Source: Labrenzia sp. THAF82 (GTDB lineage: Bacteria; Pseudomonadota; Alphaproteobacteria; Rhizobiales; Stappiaceae). Taken from it: a stretch of 64,000 nt of DNA. Of the stretch, positions 8,522 to 17,574 are shown piece by piece. The DNA lies in NCBI RefSeq assembly GCF_009363435.1, contig NZ_CP045354.1, positions 3,996,501 through 4,060,500 of the forward strand. The letters run 5' to 3'. A model generated the notes under the pieces. That model searched no databases. It worked only from the letters and a program-made list of their open reading frames with translations, and was not told where the DNA came from. Both the position numbers and the translations under genes were made by a program. Numbering within the stretch: position 1 is the stretch's first letter; every line of letters begins with the position of its first letter.

Positions 8522-9229
8522 ATGAAGGGGCGAGAGGGCAAACACTGGACCGTTGACGATGTCCTGGCAGAACTCCGATCTTCCGGTTCGGACACAAACC
8601 GCGCTGGAATGGCGCGGTTTGGTATAGAGATCGACCAGGCATTCGGTGTGCCGATGTCCGTGTTGCGTCCCCTCGCAAGAGAAATCGGCAGATCGCCCGA
8701 GCTTGCACGAGAGCTTTGGGCAACGGGTTTTCATGAAGCACGCCTTCTTGCGATCCTGTTGACGCCAGCGAAGGCCATGACGTCCGAGCAGGCTCTGACC
8801 TGGTTGGAAGACATCGGCTCTTGGGACTTGTGCGATCAACTGACTAACATCCTGGCGCGGCGCGCAGACTCGAACGCCTTGGTTCCGAAATTGGCACTAG
8901 ATGAGAGAGAGTTCGTCAAAAGGGCTGCCTTTGCCCTGATTGCCTGGCGTGCGGTTCATGCCAAGAAAGCACCTGATGCGGAGTTCCTTGAGGACCTGGA
9001 GCTGATCCGGAAGGCTTCGAGCGACGGACGAAATTTTGTCTGGAAAGCCGTTCACTGGGCCTTGCGTCAGATCGGTAAACGCTCCGCTCAACTGCACGGC
9101 CCTGCCCTGGCTCTTGCCCTTGAACTCCAGGCCTCGGACGACAGGATTACGCGCCGGGTCGGCAAGGAAGCTGTCAAAGAGTTGGATTCAGAGAAAGTGC
9201 GCCGCCGCCTGGGCTTACTTTCACGTTAG
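8522..9229 (+). CDS. DNA alkylation repair protein (AlkD-like, HEAT-repeat glycosylase)
   Basis: A 235-residue soluble protein of the AlkC/AlkD superfamily, a set of HEAT-like helical pairs that remove N3- and N7-alkylated bases. Supporting blocks are LRPLAREIGRSPELARELWATG and EARLLAILL near residues 45-80, then WLEDIGSWDLCD near residue 95-106, FVKRAAFALIAW near 130 and FVWKAVHWALRQIGK near 175. The WDLCD Asp corresponds in position to AlkD Asp113, judged from memory of the family. It lies 11 bp behind the dehydrogenase; the two functions have no obvious link. Confidence 0.85.
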   Translation: MKGREGKHWTVDDVLAELRSSGSDTNRAGMARFGIEIDQAFGVPMSVLRPLAREIGRSPELARELWATGFHEARLLAILLTPAKAMTSEQALTWLEDIGSWDLCDQLTNILARRADSNALVPKLALDEREFVKRAAFALIAWRAVHAKKAPDAEFLEDLELIRKASSDGRNFVWKAVHWALRQIGKRSAQLHGPALALALELQASDDRITRRVGKEAVKELDSEKVRRRLGLLSR

Positions 9230-9290
9230 CCCAACACTTCCAAATGGAGCCGCCGCAAACTTTGATTTCCGGGCTTCTCAATTCGGCTTA

Positions 9291-10364
9291 TCAGACTTCC
9301 ACTTCCACGGTGCCGATCGGGTTGGAGCAACAGGCCAGAATAAATCCTGCCTCAATGTCCTCATCGCTGATACCGCCGGAATGAACCATATGAACTTCGC
9401 CGGTAACCTTCCTGACTTTACATGTTCCGCAAACACCAAAAGTGCAGCCGGATGGAATGTTGAGACCGGCTTCTTTGGCAACAGCAAGGACTGTGTCTGT
9501 CTGTGAGCACCACGCTGAAACCTTGGAGTTGGCGAAGACGACTTGAGCCTGCAGATCCTCCTGCGGCACCACATCATCGAATTCGGTGAGATCATCTCTT
9601 GTCTCGGCGGGGGCCTGAAAGCTCTCCTGGTGATACCGCTCCATGTCATATCCAAGCGCATTCAGGATTTCACGGACGCTCTCCATGAAGCCATCCGGGC
9701 CACAGCAAAAGACATCACGGTCCAGATAGTCGCTGCACATGAGCCCGAGCATCAATTGATTGAACCGGCCACGATAGCCGGTCCAAACCTCGTATGGATC
9801 GCTTTGATTGACGACAAAATGCAGCTGCAACCCCGTGACCCGGCTTGCCATATATTCCAGTTTTTGCCGAAAGATCAGTTCTACCGGTCGGTGCGCGCAC
9901 TGGATAAAACAAATGTCAGGGTCTTCACCCCGTTCAAAAAGCGTCTGCGCCATGGACATCACAGGCGTCACACCGGAACCGGCTGAAATGAAGAGATATT
10001 TGCCGTCCGGAACTGCTGGCAGATGAAAAAGCCCCGCCGGACCAAAAGCTTTCAGCCGCATACCTGGCCTGAGGTGATCAAGCATCCACCGCGTGCCGAC
10101 ACTCCCCTCCTGCGCCTTCACGGTCACGGTGATGTAAGCATTCGATACCGGCGATGAAGACAGTGTATAGGTTCTTTGAAGATGTCCCCCCGGGACAGGT
10201 AGATCCAACGTGATGAACTGACCCGCCCGATAAACGAAGCCAGCACCTGACGGAGGGCGAAACGAGAAGGTCTTCACATCGGGTGCTTCAGGCACCACCA
10301 TTACACATTCAAGCAGTTCTTCGTCAGTCCAGACTGGCGTGTCGCGCACAGGCATCGAGATCAT
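9291..10364 (-). CDS. gbcB: Ferredoxin-type reductase partner of Rieske demethylase (GbcB-like)
   Basis: A 357-residue FNR-type oxidoreductase that passes electrons from NAD(P)H to the Rieske oxygenase encoded upstream. In order: a flavin-binding domain with RTYTLSSSP, an NAD-binding domain with ISAGSGVTPVMSM and later FCCGPDGFM, and a C-terminal plant-type 2Fe-2S domain with CTFGVCGTCK and a final cysteine in LACCS. That order is typical of glycine-betaine demethylase subunit B and related reductases. The ATG at 10364 lies 4 bp after the Rieske stop; upstream frame extensions are not needed. The symbol follows family resemblance, and stachydrine or carnitine-type substrates cannot be excluded. 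Confidence 0.82.
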   Translation of the reverse strand: MISMPVRDTPVWTDEELLECVMVVPEAPDVKTFSFRPPSGAGFVYRAGQFITLDLPVPGGHLQRTYTLSSSPVSNAYITVTVKAQEGSVGTRWMLDHLRPGMRLKAFGPAGLFHLPAVPDGKYLFISAGSGVTPVMSMAQTLFERGEDPDICFIQCAHRPVELIFRQKLEYMASRVTGLQLHFVVNQSDPYEVWTGYRGRFNQLMLGLMCSDYLDRDVFCCGPDGFMESVREILNALGYDMERYHQESFQAPAETRDDLTEFDDVVPQEDLQAQVVFANSKVSAWCSQTDTVLAVAKEAGLNIPSGCTFGVCGTCKVRKVTGEVHMVHSGGISDEDIEAGFILACCSNPIGTVEVEV

Positions 10365-10368
10365 GGCA

Positions 10369-11604
10369 TCACTCCGCCGCCACCCGGAAACGGCCAAGCA
10401 GTCCGGTTTCCAGCGACCTGGCGTACCATTCAACGAATTGTATCACGCCGCTTTCCTGAACCGGCGAATAAGGTCCAGGCTCATAAGCGGGCGACCTGAT
10501 GCCTCGCTGGTTTTCTTCGATGATCTGACGGTCTTCGTTGTTTGTGTTGATCCACACTTCGGTGAGGCGATTGAGATCGTAGTCGACGCCCTCATTTGCA
10601 TCCTTGTGAACCAGCCAGAATGTTGTGACTTCCGCCTCCATTGGCCCAATCGGCAGGACACGGAACATCAGGACATGATCTGACAGAAAATGGTTCCAGG
10701 TGTTCGGGTAGTGAAAGAAGAGGCATGAACCTGCATGATCGAACGGTATTGTTCCGGTCCGCCTGGAAACTGCAGGTTTTCCATCCATCGTATAGCTGAC
10801 TGCGTCTCCGAGGATCGGGATGCGAACAAAACGCCACTGCTCATTTTCCGAGATGACATACCTGGACGGCAAACCGGCGTTCTCGCACCGTGAAATATGT
10901 TGCCTGGCTTCATTTGTTGTATTGGAATCATCGCCGCCAAACAGGTTTGGATCATCCGGAAATGTCCGGCAAAGAGACGGATGAGATCCCGAACAGTGAT
11001 AGCATTCACGATTGTTCTCAAGCACCAGTTTCCAGTTACCCTTCTCGATGATGGAGGACTGATGGGCAACTTTCAGGTTTGTCAGATCATGTGGTCCGAG
11101 ATACCTCGATGCCTGCTTTTCCAGGTCGGTCGTGTCAGGTGCTGTATCGGCAAGGCAGATGAAAATCATGCCGGAGACATCGATGCAATGAACCGTCTTG
11201 AGGCCATGGTGTTTTGGGTTGAACTCCGGGCCCATATCGCGCGCCCAGAGCAAACTGCCGTCGAGTTCATAAGTCCATTGATGATACGGGCAAACAAGCT
11301 TGGGAGCCGATCCCCTTGCGGCTGAACAAATGCGGCTGCCCCGGTGCCGGCAGGAGTTGTGAAAGGCTCTGATCGTCCCGTCCGAACCGCGCACGACAAC
11401 AACGGAGTAGTCCCCTATCTGCAGCGTGACATAGTTTCCGGATTTGGGCAGTTCCGCGCTTGGTACGGCAAAAACCCATTCCTTGTGCCAGATGTTCTTC
11501 ATATCCGCCTGAAAAACATCTTCGTCCGTATAGAACGCCTGCGGCAGGGAATACCCCTGCCTGCGGCTCATCAACAAAGACAGTATGTCCGCATCGCTGT
11601 ACAT
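10369..11604 (-). CDS. Rieske non-heme iron N-demethylase (GbcA/Stc2 family)
   Basis: A 411-residue oxygenase alpha subunit. The Rieske 2Fe-2S ligands are visible as CRHRGS (C85, H87) and CPYHQW (C105, H108). The mononuclear iron site is NNRECYHCSGSH (H203, H208) with an acidic ligand at about D358 in NNEDRQ. The length and motif spacing match glycine-betaine monooxygenase GbcA and especially Sinorhizobium stachydrine demethylase Stc2, which I recall as using H204/H209/D360. The expected reaction is oxidative removal of one N-methyl group as formaldehyde from a quaternary amine such as glycine betaine or proline betaine. The ATG has an AAAGGACC ribosome-binding site. It is cotranscribed with its reductase downstream. 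Confidence 0.88.
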   Translation of the reverse strand: MYSDADILSLLMSRRQGYSLPQAFYTDEDVFQADMKNIWHKEWVFAVPSAELPKSGNYVTLQIGDYSVVVVRGSDGTIRAFHNSCRHRGSRICSAARGSAPKLVCPYHQWTYELDGSLLWARDMGPEFNPKHHGLKTVHCIDVSGMIFICLADTAPDTTDLEKQASRYLGPHDLTNLKVAHQSSIIEKGNWKLVLENNRECYHCSGSHPSLCRTFPDDPNLFGGDDSNTTNEARQHISRCENAGLPSRYVISENEQWRFVRIPILGDAVSYTMDGKPAVSRRTGTIPFDHAGSCLFFHYPNTWNHFLSDHVLMFRVLPIGPMEAEVTTFWLVHKDANEGVDYDLNRLTEVWINTNNEDRQIIEENQRGIRSPAYEPGPYSPVQESGVIQFVEWYARSLETGLLGRFRVAAE

Positions 11605-11746
11605 AGTGATTGGTCCTTTCCAATCGGCATCATCGATCCGTTTTCCTGATGAAAATTAGAAGCTATTTTTGCTTTTCCCGTAGCGTAAAAACGGCACACG
11701 CTTATTCAGTTGAGACACGGTGAAAACATCGCAGCATGCGCGACTG

Positions 11747-13783
11747 TCATATGTCTTTCAGCAGTCGCAGCGCGTCATAGATTGCTGCATGGGTGTTTCG
11801 TGCCGAGACGGCGTCGCCGATCCTGAAAAGCGCAAATGCCCCCTCGGGATTGGCTTCAAGCGGCTGCGGGCGACCAAAGATCAAGGCTTCCTGATTGATG
11901 GCGCCAAGGTTCTTTGATTTGGGCTTGAGTTCAAAATAGAGCTCATCCATGGGCATCGTTCCATGGTTGACGACAATCTGATCAAACTCCCGCGTTTCCG
12001 TGTGCTTTGAATAGTCAGTGCCGATCACGGCGGTTATCATATTGCCAGACCTCTTCGCGGCCTTCAGACGGTATGTCACGGTGAAACGAACATCCCTGTC
12101 CTGCAGCGCTCTCAAATAGGGCACAAGGTTCATCGCCATGACATCCGGCGCAAATGACCGGTCCGGGGTCATAATTTCCACATGAGCGCCGATCTTTGCT
12201 ACGATTTCGGCAGCCTGCAGCGCGGCGTGATCACCCGCGTCATCAAAGACAAGAACGCGCCGCCCCGGCTTCACGTCTCCTGCGATAATGTCCCAGGAAG
12301 AAACGACAAGGTCGTTGCCTTCGTGCAAAACGTCCGTGTGTGGCAGCCCGCCTGTTGCAACAACAACGACGTCCGGGTTTTCAGCTCGGATATCGTCTGC
12401 TTCCGCAAAAGTATTGAAACGGAAGACGACATTCCTCTTCAGGCATTGCTCCATGCGCCAGTCGATGATCGACATCATCTCCCGGCGTCGCTCTGATTGC
12501 GCGGTCAAACGAACCTGACCGCCAGCATCCGGAGCTGCTTCGAACACAATCACGTCGTGCCCGCGTTCAGCAGCCACCCTGGCTGCTTCCATTCCCGCAG
12601 GCCCTGCCCCAACGACGACGACTTTCTTTTTGTCTGTTGCAGCATCAATTTCGTGCGGCATGGTCAGTTCTCGACCTGTCGCCGCATTGTGAATGCAAAG
12701 GGCGTCGCCTGCCTGGTAGATCCGATCGAGACAATAGGTTGCTCCGACACACGGACGAATGTCTTCTTCCCGCTTTTCGGCAATTTTCTTTACTAGCAGC
12801 GGATCTGCCATATGCGCGCGGGTCATCCCGACCATGTCCAGCAAACCTTCCGAAATGGCATGGCGGGCGGTGGCGACGTCCGGGATCTTGGCAGCATGGA
12901 ATGTCGGCAGACCAACCTCCTTGCGGATCATTCCAGCAAAGTCGAGGTGCGGTGCATTCGGCATGCCCTGAACTGGAATGACATCCGTCAGACCTGGATC
13001 GGTATCAATATGCCCGCGGATGACATTGAGAAAATCGATCTGACCTGTCTCTTTCAAGCGCCTGGCTATTTGCAGGCCTTCTTCAGCAGACAAGCCTCCT
13101 TCCAGATCTTCGTCCGCCGTAAATCGCATCCCGACGATGAAGTCTGTTCCAACGCGTTCGCGGACAGCGTTTATCACTTCCAGCGAGAAACGCATCCTGT
13201 TGTCCAGAGAACCACCGTATGGACCGTCGAGCGTATTGGTTGCAGGAGACCAGAACTGGTCCATAAGATGGCCATAAGCCTGCAATTCAATCCCGTCCAT
13301 CCCACCGGCCCGCATGCGCTCGGCAGCATCGGCATAGTCCTGGATGATCCTTTGAATGTCCCAATCCTCGACCTGTTTCGGGAACGCCCGGTGCGCTGCT
13401 TCCCTTTCATGACCGGCGGAGACCGCAGGCAACCAGTCGCCCTTGTTCCAGTGGGTGCGCCGACCAAGATGGGTCAGCTGGATCATCACCGCACAGCCAT
13501 GATCATGACATGCGTCGGTCAGCCGCTTTACCCAGGGAACGACTTCGTCCTTGTAGGCAAGGATATTGTTGAACACCGGGGGCGAATTGCGTGAGACCGC
13601 CGCCGAGCCAGCTGTCATGGTCATCGCGACACCGGCTTTCGCACGCAGTTCGTGGTAAGCGCGATACCGGTCCTTTGGCATTCCGTCTTCAGGATACGCC
13701 GGCTCGTGCGATGTGATCATGATCCGATTTTTCAGCGTCAGGTTTTTGAGCCGATAAGGCTGTAACAGCGGATCTTTGGACAT
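11747..13783 (-). CDS. NADH:flavin oxidoreductase of methylated amine catabolism (DgcA/StcD-like)
   Basis: A 678-residue trimethylamine-dehydrogenase-like flavoprotein. Residues 1-about 370 form an old-yellow-enzyme TIM barrel (PYRLKNLTLKNRIM at the start). An iron-sulfur region at 345-363 follows, then a FAD/NAD(P) half with VVVVGAGPAGMEAARVAAERG near 390. Family members DgcA and StcD demethylate dimethylglycine or monomethylproline, the products of the neighbouring Rieske enzyme. Of the canonical CxxCxxC...C cluster ligands, C345, C351 and C363 are present but the second position is Ala348. The ATG at 13783 has a GAGGAAGG ribosome-binding site. No DgcB-type ferredoxin or ETF gene is in the window. 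Confidence 0.87.
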   Translation of the reverse strand: MSKDPLLQPYRLKNLTLKNRIMITSHEPAYPEDGMPKDRYRAYHELRAKAGVAMTMTAGSAAVSRNSPPVFNNILAYKDEVVPWVKRLTDACHDHGCAVMIQLTHLGRRTHWNKGDWLPAVSAGHEREAAHRAFPKQVEDWDIQRIIQDYADAAERMRAGGMDGIELQAYGHLMDQFWSPATNTLDGPYGGSLDNRMRFSLEVINAVRERVGTDFIVGMRFTADEDLEGGLSAEEGLQIARRLKETGQIDFLNVIRGHIDTDPGLTDVIPVQGMPNAPHLDFAGMIRKEVGLPTFHAAKIPDVATARHAISEGLLDMVGMTRAHMADPLLVKKIAEKREEDIRPCVGATYCLDRIYQAGDALCIHNAATGRELTMPHEIDAATDKKKVVVVGAGPAGMEAARVAAERGHDVIVFEAAPDAGGQVRLTAQSERRREMMSIIDWRMEQCLKRNVVFRFNTFAEADDIRAENPDVVVVATGGLPHTDVLHEGNDLVVSSWDIIAGDVKPGRRVLVFDDAGDHAALQAAEIVAKIGAHVEIMTPDRSFAPDVMAMNLVPYLRALQDRDVRFTVTYRLKAAKRSGNMITAVIGTDYSKHTETREFDQIVVNHGTMPMDELYFELKPKSKNLGAINQEALIFGRPQPLEANPEGAFALFRIGDAVSARNTHAAIYDALRLLKDI

Positions 13784-13860
13784 CAGCCTTCCTCTCAAGC
13801 GCATCAATCAGCGTTTGCAAAAGCGAGACTAATTGCGGGTGACCGCATGTGAAAAGACGT

Positions 13861-13884
13861 AAAAACGACATCTATGTCGTTTTT
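13861..13884. promoter_or_regulatory. Perfect 11-bp inverted repeat, probable TetR operator
   Basis: AAAAACGACAT (13861-13871), a 2-nt spacer, then ATGTCGTTTTT (13874-13884). It lies in the 162-bp gap between the divergent demethylase operon and the TetR gene, 62 bp before the TetR ATG and 78 bp before the flavoprotein ATG, where it could control both promoters. Confidence 0.7.
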
Positions 13885-13945
13885 GAAAACATAGGTGTCA
13901 ATTTTATTTGGCAGGACGATCTGTCACTGCTATCGAGAAAGAACA

Positions 13946-14608
13946 ATGGAACACTTGATTGAAAAAACATCCGGCTGGCGCGGCAGCAGGGCGATCTGGA
14001 TCGATGCTGCTTATCATGCGTTGCTTGAACAGGGGATCGATGGCGTAAAGGTCATGCCTCTTGCTGACCGCCTGAAGTTGTCTCGCACCAGTTTTTACGG
14101 TCACTTCTCGGACCGAAATGAGTTGCTGGGCGCATTGATCACGCTTTGGCAATCAAAGAACACCGGCAACCTGATCGAGCGAACAGAAGCCTATGCAGAA
14201 ACAATCAATGAAGCCGTCTTCAATGTCTTCGATCTTTGGCTGATACCGGATCTTTTCGATTCAAGACTTGAGTTTGCGGTTCGGAACTGGGCTCACGTTG
14301 ACGCCGTCCTGGCCAGGCAACTTGAGGAAGCTGACCAGATCCGGGTGGAAGCACTTCAAGCCATGTTTGAGCGGTACGGCTTTGACACTCTTTATGCGAA
14401 CATTCGGGCCAATACCGTTTATCAGACCCAGATCGGCTACATCTCGATGATGAAAGACAGACCGTCCGAGCCGTTTCTACCGCGTCTCGAACGCATGCCT
14501 TATTATGCCGAGATTTTCAGCGGACAGCACGTAACCGAAGCAGAGTGTTCTCGTTTTTTCGCAAGGCACTCGTCCGGGCACCATGCGACTGGTGCAATAC
14601 CAGCCTAA
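13946..14608 (+). CDS. TetR/AcrR-family transcriptional regulator
   Basis: A 220-residue regulator with an N-terminal TetR DNA-binding domain (WIDAAYHALLEQGIDGVKVMPLADRLKLSR, then TSFYGHFSDRNELLGALI, about residues 18-70) and a helical ligand-binding half. It is divergent from the flavoprotein/Rieske cluster and separated from it by the perfect palindrome at 13861-13884, so it most likely represses or activates methylated-amine catabolism and itself. The ATG at 13946 is preferred over an earlier in-frame ATG at 13895, which lies only 11 bp past the palindrome and would put 17 extra residues ahead of the domain. Its 3' end overlaps the convergent Lrp gene by 4 bp. Confidence 0.87.
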   Translation: MEHLIEKTSGWRGSRAIWIDAAYHALLEQGIDGVKVMPLADRLKLSRTSFYGHFSDRNELLGALITLWQSKNTGNLIERTEAYAETINEAVFNVFDLWLIPDLFDSRLEFAVRNWAHVDAVLARQLEEADQIRVEALQAMFERYGFDTLYANIRANTVYQTQIGYISMMKDRPSEPFLPRLERMPYYAEIFSGQHVTEAECSRFFARHSSGHHATGAIPA

Positions 14609-15093
14609 TTGTCCGCGCGCGGCTTTTCAGCCGCAACATAGGCCAAAGGCAATGCCGTCGTATTCTTGATCTGCTCCATCGCGAACGTTGTCGAAACGTC
14701 CGATATCTCGATCTTGGCAATCAGTTTCTTGTAAAAAGCGTCATAGGCTTCAATGTCCGGAACGGCCACCCGCAGGAGGTAGTCCACCTGCCCGGCCATA
14801 CGGTAAAATTCCACGACTTCCGGAAATTCCTGGATCACATCGGCAAACTTCTTCAGCCAGTCCTCAGAATGCTGGCTCGTCGTTATGGCGACAAACGCGG
14901 TTACCTTGGCGTTGACTTTCGTCGGATCAAGCAAGGCGACACGGCCGGTGATGACACCATCTTCTTCCATCTTCTGGATGCGCCGCCAGCAAGGTGTAGT
15001 CGACAAGCCGACACGGCGGCCGATTTCGGCAACCGGCACGGTACAGTCTTCCTGCAGGATTGAAAGAATACGGCGGTCAATGCGGTCAATCAT
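14605..15093 (-). CDS. Lrp/AsnC-family transcriptional regulator
   Basis: A 162-residue regulator with the AsnC HTH at the N-terminus (IDRIDRRILSILQEDCTVPVAEIGRRVGLS, then TTPCWRRIQKME). A RAM/AsnC ligand-binding domain follows from about residue 65, including VVEFYRMAGQVDYLLRVAVPD. Such proteins form octamers that sense amino acids. Its convergent 4-bp overlap with the TetR gene does not by itself link it to the demethylase cluster. Target unknown. Confidence 0.9.
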   Translation of the reverse strand: MIDRIDRRILSILQEDCTVPVAEIGRRVGLSTTPCWRRIQKMEEDGVITGRVALLDPTKVNAKVTAFVAITTSQHSEDWLKKFADVIQEFPEVVEFYRMAGQVDYLLRVAVPDIEAYDAFYKKLIAKIEISDVSTTFAMEQIKNTTALPLAYVAAEKPRADN

Positions 15094-15238
15094 TGTTTTT
15101 CGTTTCGTCTAGCTGCGGCGCGTTGCTCAGATCTTGGGAAATGATTTCAATTCCAAGCCAATCCTCGTAACGGAATTTCAACATGAATGTCAAATCCGCT
15201 CTTTTTGAGAAAAAAATTCGAAATTGCGACCAAGCCCT

Positions 15239-15901
15239 TTAATGGGATGTGAGGCGTGCGACTTCGCTTTGCAGAACTGGCACCAGATCCTTATCGAACC
15301 AGGGATTTTTCTTGAGCCACGCGTTGTTGCGCCAGGACGGATGTGGCAAGGGCAACACTTTTGGCTGGTCCTGCTCCGGTAGTTCCTCAAAATAGGACTG
15401 CCATCTGGAAACGGTATCAGTAAGCGTTTTTCCGCGGCGGGCACCCAGATGGTAAGCCTGCGCATATTGCCCAATTACCAGAACAAGCTCCAGCTGAGGC
15501 ATCGCTGCAAACAACTGATCATGCCAGGTTTTCCGGCATTCGTTGCGCGGCGGTAAGTCGCCTCCTTTTGCATCAAGACCGGGAAAACAAAATCCCATTG
15601 GAATGATGGCAAGCCGGTCTGCGTCATAAAACACATCCTCCCCGATCCCCATCCAGTTTCTGAGACGATCCCCCGATGGATCCGTGAATGGTCTGCCGCT
15701 TTTGTGAACTCTGGTTCCAGGAGCCTGACCGCAAATACAAAGCCTTGCAGAAGAAGACACTTGAAGGACCGGTCGCGGCGTGTGTGGCAGCGCAGATTTC
15801 TCTGGATTTTCAATGCATATGCGGCATGCACGAATGTCGGCCTCAATGGACTTCAGGCTTTCGGAAATCTTCTTTTCAGACAATGAGTTGCACCTTGGCA
15901 C
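15239..15901 (-). CDS. Uracil-DNA glycosylase family protein
   Basis: A 220-residue protein of the UDG superfamily. Motif 1 appears as GQAPGTRVHKSGRPFTDPSG at about residues 58-77 and the C-terminal motif as LPLPHPSWRNN near residue 183-193. A middle segment LVLVIGQYAQAYHLG resembles the conserved central strand. An N-terminal CRIC pair is present, but the full four-cysteine iron-sulfur set of family 4 enzymes is not obvious. The likely role is removal of uracil or deaminated bases from DNA, or a related hydrolase activity. The start is a GTG at 15901; a somewhat later start is possible. Confidence 0.8.
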   Translation of the reverse strand: MPRCNSLSEKKISESLKSIEADIRACRICIENPEKSALPHTPRPVLQVSSSARLCICGQAPGTRVHKSGRPFTDPSGDRLRNWMGIGEDVFYDADRLAIIPMGFCFPGLDAKGGDLPPRNECRKTWHDQLFAAMPQLELVLVIGQYAQAYHLGARRGKTLTDTVSRWQSYFEELPEQDQPKVLPLPHPSWRNNAWLKKNPWFDKDLVPVLQSEVARLTSH

Positions 15902-16015
15902 AGCCGGTTAACACTTCTCTTACCACGCTCCTGAGGACGATCTTAAGGAATGGTGAGTCACCTTCAATAAACACGCAGTATCCAAATAACCAAATCAAAA
16001 CCGTGCGGGCGGCAA

Positions 16016-17557
16016 ATGGGCATCCTTGCGCCAGAAACCGGCGACGAAAAAGTCACCATCAACCAGCAGCGAGCGAAACGTCGCCGCGAGCTGGCGCGCA
16101 CAATGAACAATGTCCGCAGCAAACTGGGCACACCAACCGGTCTGCACACAACTTTCGACCTTGAACGGCAGCATCTCTTTGCCGATACGCGCATCAATGC
16201 CGCCTATGCGGTTCCGCTACTGGCGCTCATCGTTGCCGCGATCTCGATTCTATGGGTTGAACCGGTCTCGATTGGCGCATGGTTTGCCGTTGTCCTTTGC
16301 ACTCATCTTTTAATGGTCGTTACCAGCCATTCCTACGAAAGAGCGCCGTCGGACCAGAAGGTGCGCACTATCTGGCGTCGCCGTTTCACCATCGGCGAAC
16401 TCATTTATGGCTGTAGCTGGGCTCTTTTCTTTATTCTACCGCTCAAGAACGATGCCGGCGAAGGCTTCGTCATCTTTCAGTTCGCAGCTCTCTTGATCGT
16501 CGTGGCCATGAACACCATGCAGGCCGCAACGCTGCCGAAATGTCTTTTGGTGAGCACCATGCCGATCACGCTGGTGGTCACGATCAGCTTTCTGCAAAAA
16601 GTCGATCCAATCCACTATACGCTGGCTGCAATGGCCATCGGAGCTCAGGGGTTCTTTCTCATCCTTGGCAACCAGCTCTTGAAAAACGCCAATACGATGC
16701 TGGAGTATCGCGCCGACAAGGATCACCTGATTGCGGAACTTGAAACAGCCAATGCGATGTCAGACGAAGCGCGGCGCCGCGCAGAGGCAGCCAACATGGC
16801 CAAGTCACGCTTCCTGGCAACGATGAGCCATGAGTTGCGCACACCGCTCAATGCGATCCTAGGATTTTCGGAAATCATGAAGGATGAAGTGCTGGGCGTG
16901 ATGCACAACAAGACCTATCGGTCCTATTCAGAGGATATTCACGGGTCCGGTCAGCACCTGCTCAACCTGATCAATGAAATTCTGGATCTGTCACGCATCG
17001 AAGCCGGACGGCATGAATTGCACGAGGCACCTTTGTTGCTCGACGACGTCGTTGAAGAGTGCGGCACAATGATGAAAGTGCGCGCCAAGGCGAAATCGAT
17101 CTCGATTTATCATACGCACGAACCAAACCTGCCAACCGTATGGGCAGACGAACGTGCGCTGCGCCAGGTGGTACTCAACCTACTCTCCAATGCCCTTAAA
17201 TTCACTCCGGTTGGCGGAGAAGTCAGGATCATGGTCGGTCCGACATCAGAGGGCGGTCAATACGTTTCCATCAAGGACAGTGGACCTGGAATTCCTGAAG
17301 ATGAAATCCCGACCGTTCTAGAGGCATTTGGCCAGGGGTCTCATGCCATCAAGAGTGCTGAACCGGGGACCGGACTTGGATTGTCGATAGTACAAGCGCT
17401 TATCGGCATGCATGACGGCAAGTTTTCTCTGAAATCGAACCCTGGAAACGGCACCGAGGTTACCGTCACACTGCCGCGCACCCGCATCATGAACTATTCG
17501 CCGGAAGTTCAGTGGGCACCGAGGAACGAAAAGGACAATGACGCCAAGTCGGCCTGA
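16016..17557 (+). CDS. Membrane-bound sensor histidine kinase (orphan)
   Basis: A 513-residue kinase. The first 55 residues are cytoplasmic and basic. Hydrophobic segments at about 63-81, 87-104, 128-142, 151-170, 176-194 and 203-220 form a six-helix membrane sensor. A coiled coil (about 225-262) leads to HisKA with the phospho-acceptor His272 in ATMSHELRTPLNAILGF. The HATPase_c domain shows the N box (LRQVVLNLLSNALKFTP), G1 (DSGPGIPEDE) and G2 (GTGLGLSIVQALIG). This layout is common in alphaproteobacterial PdhS/DivJ-like kinases. No response regulator is adjacent. The gene lies between a UDG-family gene and cobT, 17 bp from the convergent cobT stop. Confidence 0.88.
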   Translation: MGILAPETGDEKVTINQQRAKRRRELARTMNNVRSKLGTPTGLHTTFDLERQHLFADTRINAAYAVPLLALIVAAISILWVEPVSIGAWFAVVLCTHLLMVVTSHSYERAPSDQKVRTIWRRRFTIGELIYGCSWALFFILPLKNDAGEGFVIFQFAALLIVVAMNTMQAATLPKCLLVSTMPITLVVTISFLQKVDPIHYTLAAMAIGAQGFFLILGNQLLKNANTMLEYRADKDHLIAELETANAMSDEARRRAEAANMAKSRFLATMSHELRTPLNAILGFSEIMKDEVLGVMHNKTYRSYSEDIHGSGQHLLNLINEILDLSRIEAGRHELHEAPLLLDDVVEECGTMMKVRAKAKSISIYHTHEPNLPTVWADERALRQVVLNLLSNALKFTPVGGEVRIMVGPTSEGGQYVSIKDSGPGIPEDEIPTVLEAFGQGSHAIKSAEPGTGLGLSIVQALIGMHDGKFSLKSNPGNGTEVTVTLPRTRIMNYSPEVQWAPRNEKDNDAKSA

Positions 17558-17574
17558 GACTGCCCAGAACCGCG

